A stretch of DNA of 64,000 bases from Microbispora siamensis (GTDB taxonomy: Bacteria > Actinomycetota > Actinomycetes > Streptosporangiales > Streptosporangiaceae): contig NZ_BOOF01000033.1 in NCBI RefSeq assembly GCF_016863095.1, positions 1 to 64,000 of the forward strand. Direction: 5' to 3'. This document shows, one piece after another, positions 27,326 to 34,585 of this stretch. The notes under the pieces are model-generated. The model saw only the letters and a program-made list of their open reading frames with translations, had not been told where the DNA came from and did no database searches. The position numbers were made by a program, and so were the translations under genes. Numbering within the stretch: position 1 is the first letter of the stretch; the number at the start of each line of letters is the position of its first letter.

Positions 27326-29026
27326 ATGGCACAGCAAGTCAGCGCCTTCGACGCGCAGTTCCTCAACTTCGAGACGGGCACCAACCTCGCGCACATCGCG
27401 GCGCTCACGATTCTCGACCCCTCCGGCAGGCCCGGCGGCATGCTGACCCGCGAGGACCTGATCGCGCTGCTCAAACGGCGGCTGCATCTCGCGCCGCCGC
27501 TGCGCAGGCGGCTGGTCGAGGTGCCCTTCGGGCTCGACCATCCCTACTGGGCGGAGGACCGCGAGGTCGACTTCGACTACCACGTACGGGACCTGGCGCT
27601 GCCTCCTCCCGGCGACGACCACAAGCTCGCCGAGCAGGTCGCCCGGCTGCACGGGGCACGGCTCGACCGAGGGCGGCCGTTGTGGGAGATCTACCTGATC
27701 CACGGTCTGGCCGGGGGCCGGGTGGCGATCTACACGAAGGTCCACCACGCCGCCGTCGACGGCGTCACCGGGGCCGAGGTGCTCGCCGCCGTGATGGACT
27801 TCGAGCCCGAGCCGGCCGCCGTTCCCGCCCCGGAGGCCGCGGCCGAGCCGCAGTCGGCCCCCGACGCGGTGGAGATGGTGATCAGGGGCGTCGCGCGGGT
27901 GCTGGACAACCCGTTCGCCCTGCTGCGCTTCATCGCCGAGGCGGTGCCGCGGCTGGACGAGGTGCCGTTCGTGGCGCAGCTCCCGGGGGCGGGGCTGGTC
28001 TCGCGGTTCGTCCGGGGCATCGGCGGCGGGGACGCCGAGCCCCTGCCCGAGCTGCCGCGCATGGTGGTGCCGCGCACGCCGTTCTCCGGGCCGATCTCGC
28101 GGCACCGCCGCTTCGCCTTCGGACAGTTGCCCCTGGACGAGGTCAAGCGGATCAAGAACGCCTTCGGCGTCACCGTGAACGACGTCGTCATGGCGATGTG
28201 CGCGACGGCGCTGCGGCGCTGGCTGGCCAAGCGCGACGAGCTGCCCCGCCAGCCGCTCGTCGCGGGGATTCCGGTCTCCACCCGTGGGCAGGCCGCCAAC
28301 GGCTCGGCCGCCAACGAGGTGATGCTGACCATGACCACCCTGCCGACGGACGTGGCCGACTCGCGCGACCGGTTGCTGTCGGTGAACCGCTCGATGGGCC
28401 TGATCAAGGAACGGATCGCCGCGGCGCCGGCGGCCTGGCTCCTGGAGTTCAGCCAGGCGATGCCGGCCGCGCTGAGCGCGCTGGCGGCCAGGTCCGCCTT
28501 CCGGATCGCCTCGCGGGCGGCTCCTGCCATGAACCTGCTGGTCTCCAACGTGCCGGGGCCTCAGACGCCGCTCTACGTGTGCGGGGCGCGGGTCACCGCG
28601 CTCTACCCGATGTCGGTGATCACGGACGTCAGCGGGGGGATCAACATCACGGTGTTCTCCTACGACGGCAGGCTCGGCTTCGGGATCGTCACCGACCGCG
28701 ACATGGTGCCCGACGTGTGGGACCTCATCGACTATCTGCGGGACTCACTGGCCGAGTACGGCGCGCTGGCGGCCCCGGCCGAGCCGGGCACGGCGGAGCC
28801 AGGGAAGCGCGCGAAGCCGGGAAAGCGCGCGGAACCGGGAAAGCCCGCGAAGCCCAGGAGGACGGCGAAGGCGGGCGCGGCGGCGGCACGCGGCGCGCGG
28901 GCGGCCGAGGGGCCGCGACAAAAGCCGCGGCAGGAGCCGCAGGAGCCGCAGGAGCCGCGGCAGGAGCCGGGCACGGCGCCGAAGCCGAGGCGGACGCGCA
29001 AGCCTCCGCAGCCGCCGCCCGCCTGA
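27326..29026 (+). CDS. WS/DGAT-type wax ester synthase / diacylglycerol acyltransferase
   Basis: A 566-aa bifunctional acyltransferase making triacylglycerol or wax esters from acyl-CoA at lipid bodies. The catalytic HHxxxDG is present as HHAAVDG (residues 140-146). Other family landmarks are SAFDAQFLNFET at the N-terminus, LDRGRPLWEIYLIHGL, NDVVMAMCATALRRWL, PVSTRGQAANGSAANEV and LLVSNVPGPQTPLYVCGARV. After residue ~475 comes a tail of about 90 residues of Lys/Pro/Glu/Arg repeats (PGKRA, PGKPA, QEPQEPRQEP), absent from most homologues and probably disordered. It stands alone as an operon. Confidence 0.92.
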   Translation: MAQQVSAFDAQFLNFETGTNLAHIAALTILDPSGRPGGMLTREDLIALLKRRLHLAPPLRRRLVEVPFGLDHPYWAEDREVDFDYHVRDLALPPPGDDHKLAEQVARLHGARLDRGRPLWEIYLIHGLAGGRVAIYTKVHHAAVDGVTGAEVLAAVMDFEPEPAAVPAPEAAAEPQSAPDAVEMVIRGVARVLDNPFALLRFIAEAVPRLDEVPFVAQLPGAGLVSRFVRGIGGGDAEPLPELPRMVVPRTPFSGPISRHRRFAFGQLPLDEVKRIKNAFGVTVNDVVMAMCATALRRWLAKRDELPRQPLVAGIPVSTRGQAANGSAANEVMLTMTTLPTDVADSRDRLLSVNRSMGLIKERIAAAPAAWLLEFSQAMPAALSALAARSAFRIASRAAPAMNLLVSNVPGPQTPLYVCGARVTALYPMSVITDVSGGINITVFSYDGRLGFGIVTDRDMVPDVWDLIDYLRDSLAEYGALAAPAEPGTAEPGKRAKPGKRAEPGKPAKPRRTAKAGAAAARGARAAEGPRQKPRQEPQEPQEPRQEPGTAPKPRRTRKPPQPPPA

Positions 29027-29150
29027 GGTCCTCGGCACACCTTGGCCCACGACCGGCCACCCGCAGGTCAGGAGAGGGCGTCGTCCGTCGTGTGCGGTCC
29101 GGCGTGGTCCGCGCCGAGGCCGGCCGTGGAGCCGGGGACGGTAGGGGCCC

Positions 29151-29198
29151 TGTCCCAGGCCGCGTCCCAGGCCGTGTCCCCGGTCATGTCCCCAGGCC
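29151..29198. repeat. Four-copy 12-bp tandem repeat
   Basis: Four 12-bp units (29151, 29163, 29175, 29187) close to TGTCCCAGGCCG. The array runs from the intergenic region into the last codons of the minus-strand kinase; the third unit contains its stop codon. Confidence 0.65.
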
Positions 29199-30485
29199 GC
29201 CGTCTCCCAGGGCCAGCGCCGCGATCCCGGCGGTCAGCAGCAGGGCGAAGACGGCGGCGATCACGGCGAACACGATCGACTGCCGGGACATGCCGGTGCG
29301 CGGCGGGAGCGGAGGAGCCGACCCCTGCCGGGGGCCCTGCGGCCGGTGACCACTCGACTGATGACCACCTGGCCTGTGATCACTTGGCCTCAGGTCATTC
29401 GGCCTGGTGCCCGGCACCGCGTTGGGCGCGGTCGCCGCGCGGCGCAGGTCCTGACCGCTCGCGGGAACGCCTCCGGCCGGGCCGGTGAGCGAGTGCCCCG
29501 GCGCGGCGGGGTCGCGGCTCTGGACGGGCCGCCCCTCCCCGGCGGGCCGGCCGAGCGCCGCGACCGGCCCGGAGGGGGACGGAGCGCTCCAGACGTCACC
29601 GGCCGGGCCCCCGGGGGTGCCGGAGCGCCCGTGATCCCCGGAGGCGGAGCCGTCCGGTGCCAGGGCGGCGAGCGCGTCCCGCAACCCGGCGGCCGTCCCG
29701 ATCCGCTGGGCCGGATCGGTCGCCATGCCGTGGCGCAGGACGGCGGTGAGCGCGGCGGGCACGCCGGGGATGTCGGGAATCGGCAGCCGGTGCAGCGCCA
29801 TGATGGCCGCGATGTTCACCACGCCGCTGTCCGGGAAGCGCGGTGGCCTGCCCTGGAGCAGGGCGTACAACGTGGCCGAGAGCGCGTACACGTCCCCGGC
29901 GGCCGTGGGCTCGGTGAGGTCGAACGCCTCCGGCGGGGCGTAGGCGGGCGTGAGCGACTCGCGCGTGACCGACACCTCGCCCCGCGCCGCGCCGCCCTGC
30001 CCCGGCATCGTGGCCAGCCCGAAGTCCGACAGGGCCACCATGCCGTACGAGTTGACCAGGATGTTGGCGGGCTTGACGTCGCGGTGGAGGACGCCCACGG
30101 CGTGGGCGGCGGCCAGCGCGTCGGCGATCTTGATGCCGATGTCGCGCACCTCGCGGGGGCCGAGCGGGCCGGCGTCGCGCAGCCGGTCGGCCAGCGAGCC
30201 GTTCGGGCACAGCTCAAGCACCATGTACGGCCGGCCGTCGGGCAGCACGCCCGCGTCGTACACGTCGGCCACGTGGGGGTGTCCGGACAGGGCGCCGGCG
30301 GACGTCACCTCGCGCATGAACCTGCGCCGGTCGCGGTCGGAGACGAGCACGCGGTTGTCGACCTTGAGCGCGACCTCGCGGCCCACCGCGAGCTGCCTGG
30401 CCCGGTACACGACCCCGAAGCCTCCCTGGCCCAGGATGCCGAGCACCTCGTAACCCGGGACCAGCGGCCCGCCCGCCTCGCCCAC
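29184..30485 (-). CDS. Membrane-anchored Ser/Thr protein kinase (PknB-like)
   Basis: A 433-aa Hanks-type kinase. The glycine loop GQGGFGVVY (residues 19-27), ATP lysine in VALKVD, catalytic HRDVKPANIL (Asp136), DFG (Asp154) and YAPPEAF are all intact. After the kinase domain (~275) there is a Pro/Ser/Gly-rich juxtamembrane region, with an HRP/DHR repeat near residue 370. A single TM helix (SIVFAVIAAVFALLLTAGIAALAL) is followed by only about 6 outer residues, so there is no PASTA or other sensor. GTG 30485 is chosen because CTGGAGG precedes it; the frame is open 48 codons upstream without homology. Divergent from the TetR gene. Confidence 0.9.
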   Translation of the reverse strand: MGEAGGPLVPGYEVLGILGQGGFGVVYRARQLAVGREVALKVDNRVLVSDRDRRRFMREVTSAGALSGHPHVADVYDAGVLPDGRPYMVLELCPNGSLADRLRDAGPLGPREVRDIGIKIADALAAAHAVGVLHRDVKPANILVNSYGMVALSDFGLATMPGQGGAARGEVSVTRESLTPAYAPPEAFDLTEPTAAGDVYALSATLYALLQGRPPRFPDSGVVNIAAIMALHRLPIPDIPGVPAALTAVLRHGMATDPAQRIGTAAGLRDALAALAPDGSASGDHGRSGTPGGPAGDVWSAPSPSGPVAALGRPAGEGRPVQSRDPAAPGHSLTGPAGGVPASGQDLRRAATAPNAVPGTRPNDLRPSDHRPGGHQSSGHRPQGPRQGSAPPLPPRTGMSRQSIVFAVIAAVFALLLTAGIAALALGDGGLGT

Positions 30486-30527
30486 CCCGCACCTCCAGAG
30501 GACCCGGCGGAACCGTTCACCAGACAA

Positions 30528-30555
30528 TCCCGGACCGGAAAATTCCGGACCGGAA
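30528..30555. promoter_or_regulatory. Tandem palindromes between kinase and TetR genes
   Basis: TTCCGGACCGGAA (30543-30555) is a perfect 13-bp palindrome. A near-copy, TCCCGGACCGGAA (30528-30540), lies exactly 15 bp away, on one face of the helix with some offset. Their position in a divergent promoter next to a TetR gene suggests an operator. Inference. Confidence 0.45.
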
Positions 30556-30642
30556 ACCCGCGTCCGGCACATTACCGGAGTGATCGCCCATAGGGCCCGG
30601 TCTTGATCCAGGCGACGCGGAATCGGCACCTATGCTGTGCTC

Positions 30643-31254
30643 ATGACGGGGCTCACGACGGGAGGCACCACCACGGGAGGCACGACGGGCGGCCGGAGCC
30701 CGGAGCGGCGCAGGGACCTGCTCGACGCGGCCGACCGGGTGATCCGCAGAGAGGGCCCGCAGGCGTCGATGGCCGCGATCGCGGCGGAGGCGGGGATCAC
30801 CAAGCCGATCCTCTACCGCCACTTCGGGGACAAGAGCGGCCTTTACCAGGCGCTCGCGGAACGCCACACGCGCGTCGTGATCGACCTGCTGCGCCCGGAG
30901 TTCGCCAGGGCCATGGCCGACCCCCGGGTCCGCGCCCGGGGCACCATCGAGGCGTACCTGGAGACCATCTCGGCCAACCCCAACCTCTACCGCTTCCTGT
31001 TCCATCGGGCCAGCGCCGAGGACAGCCGCACCCGCACGCAGATGGCCGCCATCGTCCGCAGCGTCGGCGAGGAACTGGGCGCGGTGCTCGCGGAGGAGGG
31101 CGTCGCCGACCCGGTGCGCGCCCGGGTGCTCGGCCACGCGTTCGTCGGCATGGTGCGGGCGATCGGCGACTGGTGGCTGGAGAACCCCGGGCTCGACCGG
31201 GACACGGTGGTGGACAGCCTCGTCGACGTGATCGCCGGGGCGCTCACGTCCTGA
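30643..31254 (+). CDS. TetR/AcrR-family transcriptional regulator
   Basis: A 203-aa one-domain regulator with a clear TetR HTH: RRDLLDAADRVIRREGPQAS ... AAIAAEAGITKPILYRHFGDKSGLYQALA. The C-terminal ligand domain is generic (ANPNLYRFLFHRASAED). The N-terminus is a Gly/Thr-repeat (TTGGTTTGGTTGG). ATG 30643 is used; GTG 30637 is possible. No Shine-Dalgarno is visible and a TATGCT -10-like hexamer ends 7 nt before the ATG, so the mRNA may be leaderless. It may control the MFS exporter downstream or the divergent kinase. Confidence 0.88.
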   Translation: MTGLTTGGTTTGGTTGGRSPERRRDLLDAADRVIRREGPQASMAAIAAEAGITKPILYRHFGDKSGLYQALAERHTRVVIDLLRPEFARAMADPRVRARGTIEAYLETISANPNLYRFLFHRASAEDSRTRTQMAAIVRSVGEELGAVLAEEGVADPVRARVLGHAFVGMVRAIGDWWLENPGLDRDTVVDSLVDVIAGALTS

Positions 31255-31307
31255 CGCGGCCTCCTCCCGCCGCCTCACATCAGGTCAGATAACGCCCAAA
31301 TCCGTTT

Positions 31308-31327
31308 AAGGGCCCTATGGGGGCCTT
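31308..31327 (+). terminator. Hairpin downstream of the TetR gene
   Basis: An imperfect 8-bp inverted repeat, AAGGGCCC with GGGGCCTT around a TATG loop, lies 54 nt after the TetR stop and before the MFS operator. It may separate the two transcripts. Confidence 0.4.
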
Positions 31328-31373
31328 CATTGCGCATGCCCGCGAAACATCGATGTCATCCGATCGGGGTAAT

Positions 31374-31390
31374 TTAGTTGCGCTAACTAA
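31374..31390. promoter_or_regulatory. Operator-like palindrome upstream of the MFS exporter
   Basis: TTAGTT-GCGCT-AACTAA, 6-bp arms with a 5-bp spacer, stands out as A+T-rich against the local sequence. It lies 72 nt before the exporter start. Dyads of this form are typical MarR or TetR binding sites at exporter promoters. The cognate regulator may be the TetR just upstream or another one elsewhere. Confidence 0.55.
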
Positions 31391-31461
31391 CTGTCCGTCC
31401 GTCGCGCGCTGCGCGGAAACAGGCCGTGCGCTGTGCGGACCAAGAGGAGGGGAATCACTCC

Positions 31462-33291
31462 GTGGCCGTAGCGAACCAGTCCCTGGCGGGGGCGTCGCCG
31501 CAGTCGGCGCCGTCCTCGCGGTACAAATGGATCGCGCTGTCCAACACCACCCTCGGCGTCCTGATGGTGACGATCAACCAGTCCATCGTGCTGATCGCCC
31601 TTCCTGACGTCTTCCGCGGCATCCACCTGAACCCGCTCGATCCCGGCAACACGGGCTACCTGCTGTGGATGATGATGGGCTTCATGGTCGTCACGGCCGT
31701 GCTGGTGGTGATGTTCGGCCGTCTGGGCGACATGTTCGGCCGGGTCCGCATGTACAACCTCGGGTTCGCGGTCTTCAGCCTGTGCTCGATCATGCTGTCG
31801 CTGACCTGGATGGACGGCGACGCCGGGGCGATGTGGCTGATCGGATGGCGGATCGTGCAGGGCATCGGCGGCGCGCTGCTGTTCGCCAACTCCACCGCGA
31901 TCCTCACCGACGCCTTCCCCGTGCGCCAGCGCGGCACCGCGCTCGGCATCAACTCGATCGCCGCCATCGCGGGCTCCTTCCTCGGCCTGGTCATCGGAGG
32001 GGTCCTCGCCCCGGTGAACTGGAAGGCGATCTTCCTGGTCTCCGTGCCGTTCGGCGTCTTCGGCACCATCTGGGCGTACGTCAAGCTCAAGGACAACGGC
32101 CTGCGGCGCCGGGCGCGGATGGACTGGTGGGGCAACGCCACCTTCGCCGTCGGCCTCATCGCGCTGCTGGTCGGCATCACCTACGGCATCCAGCCGTACG
32201 GGACCGGCGTGATGGGCTGGGGCAACCCCTGGGTGATCGCCGCGCTCGGCGGGGGCGTCCTGCTGCTCGCGCTGTTCGCCTGGATCGAGACCAGGGTGGA
32301 CGAGCCGCTGTTCCGGCTCGCGCTGTTCCGCAACCGCGCCTTCCTCGCGGGCAACGTCGCCAGCCTGCTGACCGCCCTCGGACGCGGCGGCCTGCAGTTC
32401 ATGCTGATCATCTGGCTGCAGGGCATCTGGCTGCCGCTGCACGGCTACAGCTTCGAGGAGACGCCCCTGTGGGCGGGCATCTACATGATCCCGCTGACCG
32501 TGGGCTTCCTGCTGTCGGCGCCGGTCTCCGGCTGGCTGTCGGACCGGTTCGGGCCGCGGATGTTCACGGTCGGCGGCGCCCTGGTCACCGCGGCGAGCTT
32601 CTACGCCCTGATGGCCCTGCCGACGGACTTCGGCTACGGCGTCTTCGCGCTGCTCATCCTGATCAACGGCGTCGGCTCCGGCCTGTTCTCCTCGCCCAAC
32701 CGTGCGGAGATCATGAACTCGGTCCCGGCGGAGTCCCGCGGCGTCGGCGCGGGCATGACCGCCACCTTCCAGAACTCCTCGATGGTGCTGTCCATCGGCG
32801 TGTTCTTCAGCCTGATGATCGCGGGTCTGGCGCAGTCGCTGCCGCACACGATGCACGACGAGCTGGTCGCCCAGGGCGTGCCCGCCGCGCAGGCCGAGGG
32901 CATCGCCCAGCTGCCGCCGATCGCCGTGCTGTTCGCGGCGTTCCTCGGATACAACCCGTTCCGGCAGCTCCTCGGCGGCATCCTGGACCGGCTGCCCGAC
33001 GGCGGCGCCCACCTGACGAGCAAGGAGTTCTTCCCGCACCTCATCGCGGGCCCCTTCCACCAGGGGCTGGTCATCGCCTTCTGGTTCGCCGTGGCCGCGT
33101 GCCTGGTGGCCGCCCTGTCGTCGCTGCTGACCGACCGCGTCGGCCGCAGGCACCGCGCCGCCGCCCACGAGTCGCTCGGCTCCGAACTCGCCGCGGTCTC
33201 CGGCGAGGCCGGCCTGGCCGGCAACGAGCTGGTCGTCCCGGACGAGGAGTTCGACGCCCAGCGCGCCGCGCCGGACACGACCAAGCCCTGA
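31462..33291 (+). CDS. DHA2-type 14-TM MFS drug exporter
   Basis: A 609-aa MFS transporter of the EmrB/QacA class. Visible are NTTLGVLMVTINQSIVLIALP in TM1, the motif-A-like FGRLGDMFGRVRMY, RIVQGIGGALLFANSTAIL and antiporter motif C (GSFLGLVIGGVLAP). About 14 hydrophobic helices are seen. There is an unusual 60-residue insertion before the last TM (LPHTMHDELVAQGVPAAQ ... SKEFFPHLI) and a charged C-terminal tail. GTG 31462 has AGGAGGGGA upstream. Expected to export toxic compounds by proton antiport. Confidence 0.9.
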   Translation: MAVANQSLAGASPQSAPSSRYKWIALSNTTLGVLMVTINQSIVLIALPDVFRGIHLNPLDPGNTGYLLWMMMGFMVVTAVLVVMFGRLGDMFGRVRMYNLGFAVFSLCSIMLSLTWMDGDAGAMWLIGWRIVQGIGGALLFANSTAILTDAFPVRQRGTALGINSIAAIAGSFLGLVIGGVLAPVNWKAIFLVSVPFGVFGTIWAYVKLKDNGLRRRARMDWWGNATFAVGLIALLVGITYGIQPYGTGVMGWGNPWVIAALGGGVLLLALFAWIETRVDEPLFRLALFRNRAFLAGNVASLLTALGRGGLQFMLIIWLQGIWLPLHGYSFEETPLWAGIYMIPLTVGFLLSAPVSGWLSDRFGPRMFTVGGALVTAASFYALMALPTDFGYGVFALLILINGVGSGLFSSPNRAEIMNSVPAESRGVGAGMTATFQNSSMVLSIGVFFSLMIAGLAQSLPHTMHDELVAQGVPAAQAEGIAQLPPIAVLFAAFLGYNPFRQLLGGILDRLPDGGAHLTSKEFFPHLIAGPFHQGLVIAFWFAVAACLVAALSSLLTDRVGRRHRAAAHESLGSELAAVSGEAGLAGNELVVPDEEFDAQRAAPDTTKP

Positions 33292-33392
33292 CGCTCCGCC
33301 GCGTCCCCCACCTCGTCCTCACGGGGGGCGGAGGCGCGGCGGGTCGTGCCGGTCCTCGGCCGGCCGCCATCCCGGCGTACCGGCAGCCGGGG

Positions 33393-33858
33393 TCACGCCG
33401 GAAGGGCGTCGAGGGGGTCGAGCACCACGACCGGGATGTGGCGCGGCGTCATGCCCTTGTACCCCCTCGTAGACGGGGTGCCGCCGGCTCATCATCCGCC
33501 ACAGGCGCTCGTACTCCTCGCCCGTGGCCTCGATGGCCCGCACCTTGAGCGCGGTGAGCCCGCCGGCGCCGCCCACCTCGATCTCGGCGAAGGGGTCGTG
33601 CCGCAGGTTGAGCCACCAGGCGGGAGTGGCGTCGTCGCCGCCGTTCGAGGCGATCACGACGAAGCGCCGGCCGTCCCTGCCGTAGCCGACCGGCCGGGTC
33701 CGGGGCAGGCCGGTCCTGCGGCCCCGGGTCGTGAGGAGCAGAACGGGGATGCCGCGCATGGTGGCGGGCCTGCGCCCGCCGGTCCTGCGGTAGGTGCGCA
33801 CGTGCCAGTCGCAGATGCATTTGATCGCCAGGTTGAACAGGCGGGAGCGTCGTGCCAT
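33393..33858 (-). pseudogene. Ddn-like (F420-dependent nitroreductase family) protein, frameshifted near the C-terminus
   Basis: The N-terminal 130 residues are a normal deazaflavin-dependent nitroreductase-family protein (RGIPVLLLTTRGRRTGLPRTRPVGY, VIASNGGDDATPAWWLNLRHDP). After RRHPVYEG the frame runs into unrelated Arg/Pro-rich sequence to 33319. One frame over, the sequence continues as YKGMTPRHIPVVVLDP and stops at 33393, as expected for the family. The switch is at a run of five C (33462-33466, G on the coding strand); one G fewer restores the frame. It is either a real single-base insertion or a homopolymer error. It lies 6 nt downstream of the hemerythrin gene, probably the same operon. 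Confidence 0.75.
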
Positions 33859-33864
33859 GTCCGC

Positions 33865-34533
33865 TCAGCTCCCGAAGACGATCCGCTGGCGGCGCCGGTG
33901 GCCGGGGCGCAGCAGTATCAGCAGCAGGCTGAGGATCGGCCCGGCGAGCTTGCGGATGTGCGCCATCTCGTCCGGGCTCGCGTACCGGTCGACCCAGGCG
34001 AGCTCGAAACGCGGGTCGCCGCCCCTGAGCGATTTCTCCATCTCCTTCCATTCGGCTGCCGGCACGTACTTCTCGATGACCGGGAAGATCCTGCGCTCCT
34101 CCTCTTCGATGTGCTCGTCGATGAGCTCCGACAGCGTGCGCAGCGCGGTCGCCAGGTCGCCGACGCCCCGGCCGCTCGCGAAGGCCCGTGCCGTGGTGCG
34201 GACCCGGTCGAGCAGGGGGTCGAGTTCGGAGTGGTCGTCGGAGAGGTCGGCGAGGTCCACGGCGGCGCCCGCCGACCGCTCGATCACCGGCCAGACGACC
34301 TCGTCCTCCCTGGTGTGGTGGTGATGGATCGCCGCGCAGACGTCCTCCGCGTAGCGGGCGACGGCGGCGGCGCGGGCGGAGTCCGCCCGTCCGCGTCCCG
34401 CGTCGAGGTCCTCGGCGAGCGCGCGGAGCCGGTGCAGGTCGCCGCGCATGGCGCGGTGGATGATGCGGATCCCGGTGAGATCGGGAGTGTCCAAGTGAGC
34501 CTCCATGATGTCCGAATCGGTCTCGGAAACCAC
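33865..34533 (-). CDS. Hemerythrin-like domain protein (copy 1)
   Basis: A 222-aa four-helix HHE/hemerythrin-like protein. Iron-binding motifs are present: IHHHHTREDEVVWP, the DHSELD helix and EHIEEEERRIFPVIEKYV. A C-terminal extension of about 65 residues ends in a hydrophobic segment and basic tail (GPILSLLLILLRPGHRRRQR). It probably binds a diiron centre that senses O2, NO or ROS. The start at GTG 34533 is tentative; ATG 34506 is equally possible and neither has a good site. It lies 52 nt after the AfsR-like regulator. A paralogue with the same neighbour is at 41513-42160. Confidence 0.8.
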   Translation of the reverse strand: MVSETDSDIMEAHLDTPDLTGIRIIHRAMRGDLHRLRALAEDLDAGRGRADSARAAAVARYAEDVCAAIHHHHTREDEVVWPVIERSAGAAVDLADLSDDHSELDPLLDRVRTTARAFASGRGVGDLATALRTLSELIDEHIEEEERRIFPVIEKYVPAAEWKEMEKSLRGGDPRFELAWVDRYASPDEMAHIRKLAGPILSLLLILLRPGHRRRQRIVFGS

Positions 34534-34585
34534 GGTGGCCCCGCCCGCTAAACGCCTGTTTGGCGGCCACTTGGCGGCGCTGTCC

